DNA from: Gibbula magus
Lineage: Eukaryota > Mollusca > Gastropoda > Trochida > Trochidae
Length of the DNA: 64,000 nucleotides
Reading direction: 5' to 3'
NCBI GenBank assembly: GCA_936450465.1
Contig: OW388294.1
Location: 72,004,506-72,068,505 of the forward strand
Position numbers and translations under genes: made by a program. Below are positions 12,101-24,100 of this stretch, one piece after another; positions within the stretch are counted from its first letter, which is position 1; each line of letters begins with the position of its first letter. The notes under the pieces were generated by a model, which saw nothing but the letters and a program-made list of their open reading frames with translations, searched no databases and was not told the DNA's origin.

Positions 12101-15100
12101 GTATTGTATCCTGTAGGTGACTGGGGCCAACAAAGGCGTTGGGTTTGGTGTCGTGAGAGCTCTTTGTCAGCAGTTTGACGGAGATGTGTTTCTAACAGGT
12201 CAGCTTACAGTAAGTCCACGGGGAAATGCTAACCCCCATGATGAAGGAGTAAACATATACTCCGAAACGTCGTTTTTCCGCAATAAAAAAAACATTGCTA
12301 TCTAGAAGTTGAATTTTCGTAAGTATTCCATTTGCAAATATCATGAACTGATTTAATGTATTCACGTCTGGTTTCCATTTATTATTTCAATATCATTGAC
12401 AAATACAATTCCGTTTGTATGTACAAATGAAGGCGCGTGTGCAGCTCTTGTCACATATTTTGCTGAATATGAAGGACATAATAGATGCCTTCTCTAGCCA
12501 GTTATTGTATTACATTGCCTTAGCATCGTTAGGTTTTCAACTTGGTTTACTATCTCCTTGCCATTAGCCAGAGACTTTGACCGAGGTCAGCAAGCGGTCT
12601 CTGATCTCAACTATGAGGGTCTTCGTCCGAGGTTCCACCAGCTTGACATAACTGACCGGGACAGTATAAACACCTTCAGCAAATTTATATACGATAATTA
12701 TGGCGGTCTAGATATACTGGTCAACAACGCAGCTATTAGTTTTAAGGTGAGTATATTAATCATTATAAGAAAAGTATATATATAAATAGAGTTAATTTAT
12801 ATACCTCAACATCAGCAATATTGTCAAGTAGATTATGACAATATGCACCCACGCAGAGTACCGTTCCACTAACCGATCTTAGCCGTACGCCAATCGTAAA
12901 TCCCTAAAATCCCAATCTTGGCGTAACGTTATCGGCATACCACCCACTAACCATTCTTATCTATGTCAATCGTAATAATGACCAACTTAGAGTAGCTAAA
13001 GTCAATCGTAGTAGAGAAACCAAAATGGCGGCGTTTATTGTTCTTTGCGATGAGGAAGAGAGTCAGAGCATTTAATCATGAACGGATATTTCGGGACAGA
13101 ACTCAGCTTTTAGACACGTTGTCGGATGAGGGACTTGCTAAGTACAGGATGCCTCGACACGCTCTACTCAGCCAGTTGACAAGGTATACCCGCATATCGT
13201 GTCTGATACACACACTGGGTGGTAACGTACCCCGGAAATTGCTGACCACGAAGCGAGGAAAGATGGCAGAGGCAGGGAACCAGGTAAGATTCACGTTCAA
13301 TTCGAAGTCTTTCTAGGGTTTTGTAAATGCAATAGACTACAGGTAAATGCTTGATGTGGATCATACTTCATATACAAATAGGAAATACAAACTGAAAGGT
13401 CTTTCTTATGTTGCTATTATTGAAAATCGACAGTGTGGTCGCTACAGAAAGAGGTATAGGAAACGGTATTTGACAAATTTCAATATTTTCCTGTTGTTTC
13501 AGACGGTCAAATGTATGTTAAAAAGAAATTCTAGAACAATGTGCACTTTCTTGATACCGCGTGATTGTGTGATTATGGGAGAGAAATGAGTAATTTGACA
13601 AAATAATTGAACTAGAGTGGTCTGCGTATTGACTCAGAGGTGGTCTGCTTATTGGGAAAACAAATATTTGAAGTGGTCAGCATATTGGTGTCAGTGGTCG
13701 GTGTATTGCACCATAAGTCATTTGATATTACTCATGTATAAACGCTTCAAAGCTATATTGATATGTTTTATTTTATTTTGCTCATTTTTTTCTTGCAGTC
13801 CAAGCTCTACGGATGTGTATACTGTCGATGGGGTCAAGACAAGTTCTCCAAAACAGTTTGGCATGTTGTAAATGAACACAGTAATCAGGAAATCAAAATA
13901 AAAACTTTTGGTAACAAATCACAGATTATCAATTTCAAAATCATCCCTGAGGTGTGTTACGAGCAAGGACGGGTACTTACAGTCAATGAGGACCAGGGGA
14001 AAATTCACTTATCACGAATCAACGTGCAACCAAAGGACAGCCCATTTAAAAATATTTTCAAGATTACTAATGAAAAAGAAGCAGAAAACCAAGAAGTAAT
14101 AACAAACGATGTATTTGAAGATATTGAACTAACAGCATGTGTGGAAACTGACAAATTGAAAGAAGACCCACAATACTCTAAACTATTAGAACGTGTCTCG
14201 TGACGTCTTCACTTGCCATACCTAACCATATTGACGCTATTATTGACGTCATGTACATATTGTGTTGACAGGGGCATTGCTGTTTAACATTAGAAAGAAA
14301 TGAACTTTCTCCAAATATAGATGCTTTTGAGTATAAAACAAAACATATGTTAACTCGTGTGCAATACGACTTTTATGAAACTCTTACCCAGTTATTACAC
14401 TCGTTCTCGCTGGTGGAATTATTTATACTCGTTTCATAAATGATTTATGCTAAAGGGGTTAACATGTTTGACGTCATGATTTCACAAACTCCTTTGTGAT
14501 CTGTCAATTATATATTGATCAATTGTTATTTACACAAAATGTAGGAACTATCTGAGTTATTACCGGATAAACAAGTAAAAACGATGAATTAAGGGTATGG
14601 TATAGTTGGAAGTAATTTAAGTCATTGGTTCTTTTCGAGAAGTCTAAATACAGGTTTTGATGATGTTCATATAACCATCAAGAATAACTGTATTTATATG
14701 TTAGATCCATGACTTGAGGAAAGAGGTGTATATTTTAATATTTATTTCCTGATAAGATAGATGTTCATTGCTCCTTATAATGCACATATGTACAGGTATG
14801 GTTGTGGAATAAAAACAGTGTTCAGAAAAGTAATTTATTTTTATTCTTCTCTTTTACAATAACAAATTAGGCCGCGAATGCATGTGTATGTAGTGTGTGT
14901 TGGCAATTCGTAGCTCACGTCATGCACAAAAAGACTATTACTATGCATTGTGCACTACGCATTACATCACGGGCTGCTACATACACATGGAGAGTGGACC
15001 TAATGCATTCAAACTGAACTCTTTATAAAATCGTTGATATTTAATACTGTTTTACATAACATATTTTCCATATTCGAAACATGAAAAAGTACACTATCTC

Positions 15101-18100
15101 TTATAACAGAATTGCTACATATTTTGTCAAATAAATGGTCACATGAAACACATATAAGGCAATCATTGGCACAGTGGATGAATTTGAGATTGAATAAACT
15201 CAACACTTTTTCTTCAGCTAGTGACATGAGCCGTATTGACAGAATTATCACAGATTCTCTTAAATACATAAATAATGAAAAAAATAGAACTGTTTTAAGA
15301 AGGAAAAGGTGGACGGTAATACAATAATTACAAGAAATGAAAAGTCACTCCTTGAGCATGTGAGTCTCTAATAACAGAACAACCACAGATTATTGATTGA
15401 TAAAATAAAAAAAAGTGGCGTCTTTAGCTCGTGAAATAAATATAAAAAAATATTTGGAATGAAAACAAATAAAATCTAGCCTTTCTCTAGAGTTCGTGCG
15501 TAGATATGGGAGTCATTTGTCTTTCACAACTAGGCTTCATAATCCATCCGGTGAAAACACTTTTTGTGTTTCTGTAAACTTGATCGCCATGAATAAACCC
15601 GGACACACATGTTACATTGGTATTTTGGGGGTTGATGTTTCCCTGTCATATGGTATCTGAGTTTCGCCTTTGTGTTGAATGAGGCCCCACATGTATCACA
15701 TTTGAATTTATTACCTGGAGTAGAATCCGGATTTTCTTCACAGCTGACAAGGTGCCGTTTTAAGGAACCGGCTCCTCTAAATACCTTCTTGCAGAATGAG
15801 CAACTCTCCTCACTCAGCTCTGTGTGACTGGCGATGTGAAACCTGTACTGGACTGACTGGTTGAATCCCTTTGAGCATATGGGACATGTGTGTTTGAATA
15901 ATTGGTCGTGTTTGCTCTTAGTGTGCAGTTGTAAACCAAATCTTGAACCATATTTTTTCCCACACTTGTCGCACGTGAAAGAGGTCGCCATCGCTGTTGG
16001 TCTATTGCTTTGGGTGTACTTGTCATTCTGTGCGTCATTGCCTTTTCTTCATGTCCTCGTATGTGACGCCTGAAGTTACTTCGGTCAGATGTCCCATAAA
16101 CACAAACTTGCACTGATACCGTTCATTTTCAGCTACCGAAATACTTCCTTCCACTACACCTGAAATGTCAAGCGACTGGTCCATCTGAAAATTCAAAATA
16201 AATATCAAAATTGTGATTGAAAAGGACAAGAGTAAGATTAACTTTCTTGTCAATTCGCAGACCACTCACTACATTTTGTAGCAATAAGCTGACCACATCA
16301 TTTGCAATACGCCGACCACAGACATTATTAGGATCTCCAATACGCAGACCACTCTAGTTCAATTATTTTGTCAAATTACTCATTTCTCTCCCATAATCAC
16401 ACAATCACGCGGTATCAAGAAAGTGCACATTGTTCTAGAATTTCTTTTTAACATACATTTGACCGTCTGAAACAACAGGAAAATATTGAAATTTGACAAA
16501 TACCGTTTCCTATACCTCTTTCTGTAGCGACCACACTGTCGATTTTCGATAATAGCAACATAAGAAAGACCTTTCAGTTTGTATTTCCTATTTGTATATG
16601 AAGTATGATCCACATCAAGCATTTACCTGTAGTCTATTGCATTTACAAAACCCTAGAAAGACTTCGAATTGAAAGTGAATCTTACCTGGTCCCCTGCCTC
16701 TGCCATCTTTCCTCGCTTCGTGGTCAGCAATTTCCGGGGTACGTTACCACCCAGTGACACAGCGTTCTCACGGATTTGCTCCCGACACTAAGGTGCTTAC
16801 CACACTACTCTGTCTTGGAAAAGGGAATTTCAAAGTCCAGTGTGTCAAGAGTGATTCACCCAAGTTATATGTGACGTCCATGACAGCATAGCATTCAACC
16901 AGACTCCTGAAAGTGTAAGCAGAACCAAGAACGATGTTTTTGCACTAGCCAGGTTTCCGAAGGTGAACGGTGCGGTGCGATCGACGAGACCTCGATCCCC
17001 ATAGCGAATCCCAGCTGACGAGGAAGCCGCGTTGGTGTGCAGAACAATCTTCCATGCCATAAACGTGCAGGCGGTATGCGATGCGTCCCAGAGGTGATAT
17101 TATTTATAATTTATTCAATAAGTAGAAACTCATAACTATAAACTCCAATTTAATTCATTAAAAACACTTCCTGTTTACATTAGAGATGGCCTTGAAATTT
17201 CAGTTTCTGTGCAAATCCACCAATGGCTATCCTTTTCATCTTGCGTATAATGGGGGCCCTGTTTAGATTAGACTATCTTAAAATCTGTTAACATTCGGAA
17301 AATCATTGACAGACAAGTCACTAATGCTGATTATTATTCGCAGAGAAGCTCTTTACTAGTGCAGATAAAGACAATGGTCAAGCAAACCACGATGACTGAA
17401 CAAGATTACGGACACAATAAATGGGAACGGTGAAATGGAAGAGCCACTTAAGTTTTCATTTCCATTAAAAACAATTCTAGAAGTAAAAGACACTGAAGCA
17501 TTGATCGAGGATCGGTCAAAGTTCCGTTCTCTGGTACGTTTATAACAGTGCACATAATTAAAACAACCCAAAGAACTACAATACAAAACAAGAAGTTTAA
17601 CTTTTAATTTGAATATTTGATATCATAATTTCTGTAAGTTAATATTCCTGGATGTAATTTATAATGATAATGTGATGATGGTATTATACTATAAGTATTT
17701 ATTAAACATTTCTCCCTGTAGTTGTCTCTAACTGGAAGTGTGTATCATATTGATCATTGATCAGACCATCTTGGGTCTGTGTTCTCAGAGTATCATTCTT
17801 TATTACCAAACTTGTCAAATGTCAGATAGGATATTCACGAAATACAATAATTCATAATTTAAGCTATGCCTTATTCCTTTTGCCCTCGTGTATTATATTA
17901 TGACTTAGACAATAACTAACGAGTGACGGGGAATGACAGATTATCTTTCCCGAGTTACATCATTTGAGTAATTCTCGAGCCTTGGCGAGAGAATACCACA
18001 CAATTGATATAACGAGGGAAAGATAACCTGCCATTCCCCGTCACGAGTTGGTTATTGTTTATATTACCCATATGACAAATTAAAGTAAAAACGCGAATAT

Positions 18101-21100
18101 TAAAAGCCAATAGCTTCTCTAAAAGGACCCGAGAAGGAGATGAATCTCCATATCCATACGCGTGTGACGTGGATTCACTTCTTACGTACCTATCCTTGTT
18201 AACTCCGCACGATTAAAATGTCCCCTGCGAAAATGTCTTTCACAATAAAAGAAAGATGTGGCTTTAGTTGAAAGTTTTGTATTCCTGCCAATTACTATCA
18301 ATCCATGATTAAACATATAAGTTATTGCAACATCCATATTAAGAGGTGTGCGAAGCTCAAAAACAAGTCGGCTCAAACCGAAAAGCCCTGTGACGTTACA
18401 ATCGACACTGTTACGTCATAACCGCTCGCGCCTATGACGTCATTAAATTCAAACGATCGCCGTCGCTCTTGAAGCTTTCCGTGGTTATACAGTCAAGCAG
18501 TAATTGCTAGTTTCTTTAAATTTCGGACAATTTAACTGCTTCCTCCGACATTTGATGCGTCGGCACATGTACGAAAACGCTAATTTCAACTGCGGGAAAC
18601 AAATAAAACATGTTAAAATGCAGAAGACAGTTTCTAAAGTTACTAGTCGCGAAAAGTAAGAAAGATGAATGAAGTAGTTCCGGCAACCAATGAAATTGTT
18701 ATTTTTCTGTAACAGCCAATCAAAAGCCAGAAAAAGGTGTAACTCCCATGTGACCTACAGGAAAAATACTACCCTGTGTCCGTCTTCCCATATGGGTAAT
18801 ATTAATAAGTTTTAATGTTTTAGGTCAGATACCTGAGCAGCCTGGGTTGCTTTACACCTAAGGAAATGATGGGGATAATTATGTAGGCCCTAATGACCAC
18901 AGACCTTGCCCGCCAATACAATTGAACAAGACAGGGCACTCACAACAGGAAGGCCATGAGGCCTTTGCGTATAACTACTGCAATACAAGGTTTGTGGTAT
19001 ATTTTTAAATCCCTAAGCCGGGCCAATATTCAGAAACCAATTCTAATGTGAGAGGATATCCTAACTTAATCATTGATACTAATTTGATCCTAATTTAAGC
19101 TGCTGCAGTGAGTCTAGGACAGTTGTCCTATCTTTTTCCCGAAAGTTTAATCATAGCATTAGCATATCCTAGCTCTAGGCAAATAACTAGGAAATGTTCT
19201 CATTCGTTAATATATATATGTTATTACCCTTTAGATAAATTTGTTGAATTCTGATTGGTCAAGAGCCAATTCATACGAATCCATGTACTCAGATTTGGCA
19301 GGGTGTACGAGCGGTACACCCCGTCAAATTTGTCACGTGACATTTCAAACGGGTTGTACAAATGACCTTGACCTTAGATGTGGCAGCCAAACAGCTGATC
19401 ACTTCGGAATTTTAGAATTAGCTTTAGGAATTATCAGTATAAACAGAGTAACACAATTAGTATAATATTTTCTTGATTTAGTGTGCCAATGAAAATTTGA
19501 AAACTATGCGATGTTTATGTATTTCATTAATCGTTTCGCAACAACCTCAATATCGACCGTTTTATCAAATCTAAGCCATCACGAGTTATCGCCCTTTATG
19601 AGCGTTCGGGAGAAATCATGGCGAAACGTTTTGCATCTCATTCGGCAGAAGAAATTACAGAAAAACGTATAAAAAATGTGCCCGATAATACACAAAAGGC
19701 AAACAGACATGCTGCAAATACTTTCCGGATTTATCTTGACGAAAAGAAGCAGGCTTCAAACTTTGAAGACTACGATTCCCCTAGACTTGCCGAAGTTTTG
19801 AGCCATTTCTATTTGGACGCTAGGAAAAGCAATGGGGAATTGTACAAGACGTCGTCGCTTGAGCATTTCAGACACAGCCTCAACAGGTATCTTAATTCTC
19901 CCCCTATCAACAAGAACATTGATATCATCAAACATAGTGACTTTCATGACGCTCACTTGAGTTTCACGACAGCTATGCGTGAACTCAAAGCTGCAGGAAA
20001 GGGATCCACTGACCACTTTCCCTGTATCTCGGAAGAAGATATGAAACTCATGTATTCCAGTGTACACATGAGCCCCGATACTCCCCTCGGACTTTTCAAT
20101 AAGGTACAGTTTGAAATTCGGTTGTATTTCTGTCGTCGAGGTGGGGAAAACATAGCACAAATGACCAAAGATACATTTTCCGTGTCTGTAGATCAAAATG
20201 GCATGAAATACGTGGTTAAAACAAAGGACGAACTCACGAAAAATCGTCGGGAAAAACTAAAGCTAATGCCTGAAAATAAAAACTCACCTTTTTGTCCTGT
20301 TTTGTCCTTTGAGAAGTATCTGTCTAAGCTTGAACCAAGTCTAGATAGGCTCTGGCAACGTCCGAAGGATTCTTATTGTGACACAGAATCAGTCTGGTAT
20401 TGCAAGCGTCCGACAGGCAAAGATACTCTTTCCAAGTTCATGACGAAAATGAGTAAAGCATGTGGATTATCTCAGGTGTACACCAACCACTCCATCAGAA
20501 CCACGGGTGTGACAATTCTCACCAAAAACAACTTCTCGCCGGCTCAGATTATGGCCCTTACTGGTCATAAATCAGTTAGTTCTCTGGCGATATACCACAG
20601 AGTTTCCGATGAAGAACAGGTCCACATGGGACAAACAATCACAAATGCAGTCCATGGAAAGCCAAGCTCCGTGCCCGCCATATGTGCACCAGGAACGTCA
20701 AATCAACTCGCCATTACAGACGCCGAGGAGCCGACTGCTCAGAGTGATTTCCCTTTGCAAAGGGAGGAAACCGGGCTTCAACTAATGGATGGGTTCAACC
20801 TGGAAGACTTGTTTTCGGACTTTGATGATGGTTCGAACCCCCTGACAAAAGTGCCAAATTTCAACACAACAATCCAAGAAAGAAGGACGGCACCTATATT
20901 TCACGGATGTAAGATCGGCACAGTGCAGATCATATTTCAACAGAAGTGAACAGCGGACTGTTTGACATTTCAGTGGAAGCTATTTGATATAGCGAATTAA
21001 ATCGTTATTATCCCCCGCCACAACGAAGTTGGCGGGGGATATAGAAATGAGCTCCGTCCGTCCGTCTGTCCGTCTGTCCGTCTGTGCGTCCGGGCTTTTC

Positions 21101-24100
21101 CATTCCGGCCTCAAACTTCAAAACTATAAGACATATCTCAACGAAACTTGGTGTGTGGAACAATCATCATGTGTAGATGTGCCTTTTGGGGTTTTCAACT
21201 TCTTTGAGTTATTTTTTTTTACCCTTTCCATGGAAATGTAACTTAGAATTTCGTTTCCGGATCAGAACTCGAAAACTATAAGACATATCTCAACGAAACT
21301 TGGTGTGTGGAACAATCATCATGTGTAGATGTGCCTTTTGGGGTTTTCAACTTCTTCGAGTTATTTTTTTTGACCGTTTCCATGGAAATGTAACTTAGAA
21401 TTTCGTTTCTTGATCAGAACTCGAAAACTATAAGACATATCTCAACTAAACTTGGTGTGTGGAACAATCATCATGTGTGGATGTGCCTTTTGGGATTTTC
21501 AACTTCTTCGAGTTATTTTTTTTGACCGTTTCCATGGAAATGTAACTTAGAATTTCGTTTCCGGATCAGAACTCGAAAACTATAAGACATATCTCAACGA
21601 AACTTGGTGTGTGGAACAATCATCATGTGTAGATGTGCCTTTTGGGGTTTTCAACTTCTTCGAGTTATTTTTTTTGATCGTTTCCATGGAAATGTAACTT
21701 AGAATTTCGTTTCCGGATCAGAACTCGAAAACTATAAGACATATTTCAACGAAACTTGGTGTGTGGAACAATCATCATGTGTAGATGTGCCTTTTTGGGT
21801 TTTCAACTTATTCACAATTTTTTATTTGTTTAATTTTTACCATTTCCATGGATACATAACTTAATAATTTATTTCAGGAGCAGAACTCAAAAACTGCCAT
21901 GGATGTATTTTTAGCTCATCTGGCCTGAAAGGCTCGAATGGCTCATGGCATGGCACAGTGTCCGGCCTCTGTCTGTCCATCCATCCGTCCGTCCGTCTGT
22001 AAACTTTTCGCATTTTGTCTTCTTCTCCAGAACCACTTGGTCTAAGGAGCTGAAATTTTGTGTGCAAACTCCTTGGTTCATAGTCACTGTTATTCAACAA
22101 CTATTCTTCAATAAATTTTCCCAAAGGCGGGGTATATGGCCGACTCTGTCTGCTTGTATAATATTTACTTACGAACATTTCTCGTTGAAGTTACTCTAAT
22201 TAATTGACATGTTCACACTTAAATCATTTAAAAAACAATTATACATTAAATTCCATAACGTTGACTTTTTTACGTTTTACCTTAGGCCTAACGTCAGCAT
22301 GTTTAGGAACATGAATCTAGCTAAAGTATGGTAATTTTGTTTAATATTGACATGTTCAAGTTCAAGTCCCAAACTTGTTATCTTTTGTCACATGGGATCC
22401 CATTTTTTGACACCATGTACAGCTGTTAGACGGAGAAAATGTGAGTATCGAGTCGACTGTTGGATTAAACATAACCTACAAATCAAAGTTTACTGTCGTT
22501 TTTTCTGTTAATTTCTATTTTTTTAATATGCATTTTATATAAAAGCTAAAACAGATCTAAAGGGTAATAAATTCGTTACACGGTGTTTTGACAGGGTGTA
22601 CGGGACTGTAAGACCCTTGTATATTCCGTATTTCCTTCGGCTGCGCCTCAGGAAAATACGGAATATACAAGGGTCTTACAGTCCCGTACACCCTGTCAAA
22701 ACACCGTGTAACTAATATTATGTTAGTGGAAATAAACCTGGCTTGGTACTAATTTGTTCACCACATTTGACACTATGAAACAAAATACTAGATATATTTG
22801 ATTCTCCACTATGACAATCAGACATGATATTTTCTGATTTTAATCTGCATATATATATATATAGCACATTGTCACTGTCATAAAGGCTTTAGTGCCATGA
22901 TGAATTTCCACTTTATTAGATGGACAGCTTAATAGGACGTCTAGACATAATTTTGTTACAAATGAATGATAAAAATCACCGTGTAAAATGTATATTTGGA
23001 TTTTTTTGTGTGCAGAATTTCTAAATCCGAAATAAAACATAACCTTTTTCTGGAATAATTAGTTTTAAATGCACACAATTAATGTTAGAAAAAATAAAAC
23101 TATTTCTTTTTCCGAAAGAATAGCAATTTGATATTCCGATTGTGAAGAAATGCTATTAACATTAAATGCACACAATAGTCCCGGTAGTCCAAAGCTAGTG
23201 ACAATTTGCCTTGCTCGTAAAGAAATCGTTTGACTCAAAGTCAAAATTAGGCTATTCGGATTTTAAAATTTTATGAACATCGTAGGTGCACTTGACTAGC
23301 TTGATAAGGTCATTGTTTACTTACTTACTTAGTTACTTTTCTTCTGCTATTTTACTAAACTTAGGATGTTTTCTTTCCTGAAATAGAGGCGTCAAGACAC
23401 AAGGCAACTGAAATTGAGGCGGCAGTGTGCCTTTGAATGCTGTCGATCGGGCGGAGGGGCTAAAAAAGAGAAACAGCGGAACAGAAAACAAGTGAATTAA
23501 TTTGCCTGTATTGATGATGATGAATTTCTGCACGAAAACGAAAATCAAATGACAAAATAATATTGTAGCTTAAGCACAAATCAAGATTTCACCGTTTTAT
23601 TTTTCTCTAGATGTAAATGCAAAAAAATAGTTTGCCAAAATTACATTCTTCCCATAACTTCTATATAATCCAGCTAGAGCTGTCTGTTATAGACTTCATT
23701 TGAGGAAATTTAAATTAAATAACTATTAACTCTAAAATCTCGACACTAAGTGTCTCATTGTAGACTAAATCGTGATATATTTATGGTTCATTGACATTTC
23801 TTCCATAAAAACATTGCATGTTTTGTTACATTTATTTTCACTACTTGTTTTATCTTTCAAGAGTCTTAGACTAGATGAGTTGTCTCCCTCAGACCACTTG
23901 CTTACTTTGTGGGTTGCGCTTGTTCATGAACTTTTACCGCTGAGTTACTTCCCTTGTGTACATCGTCATCGTAAGGTCACAAGTGTAAACACTTCTAAGG
24001 ATTTTATCGTCTCAGTATCGTTTGCATTAATGGCTGCACCATGATTTTTTACCACTTCACTTCACTTCACTTCGCTATAGATCTACTTCACTGAACTTTG

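Larger units (their letters stand above)
13213..14203 (+). pseudogene. Zinc-finger-like gene fragment, plus-strand copy (two exons)
   Basis: Exon a ends at 13283 (LGGNVPRKLLTTKRGKMAEA, then GNQ) before GTAAGA. Exon b runs 13799-14203 after TTTTTCTTGCAG, and the join is in phase 0. Exon b encodes a single CxxC...HxxxxH finger-like unit (YGCVYC ... WHVVNEH), then about 105 acidic and lysine-rich residues ending KLLERVS. The 5' end is cut by the Harbinger remnant and has no start codon in frame. The protein is not recognised. The minus-strand twin at 15530-16787 shares exon a but has a different, multi-finger exon b. Confidence 0.5.
19221..22570 (+). mobile_element. Crypton-type element bounded by 16-bp inverted repeats (putative)
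   Basis: TTATTACCCTTTAGAT at 19221-19236 and its exact reverse complement at 22555-22570 enclose the tyrosine recombinase gene. A hairpin at 19286-19332, with stem words near AAATTTG and GGGTGTAC, lies just inside the left end. Its GACAGGGTGTACG-type core recurs in the large hairpin just outside the right end (22575-22712). Typical Cryptons lack terminal inverted repeats, so these boundaries are a hypothesis. Tandem-repeat elements at 21010-22150 have inserted downstream of the gene. Confidence 0.45.

Noticed and set aside
18788..18806. TAATATTAC, the geminivirus/circovirus nicking word, near the ATGGGTAATATTA end
   Set aside because: It is not in the loop of a stem, no Rep-like gene is near, and the word is expected by chance in AT-rich DNA.
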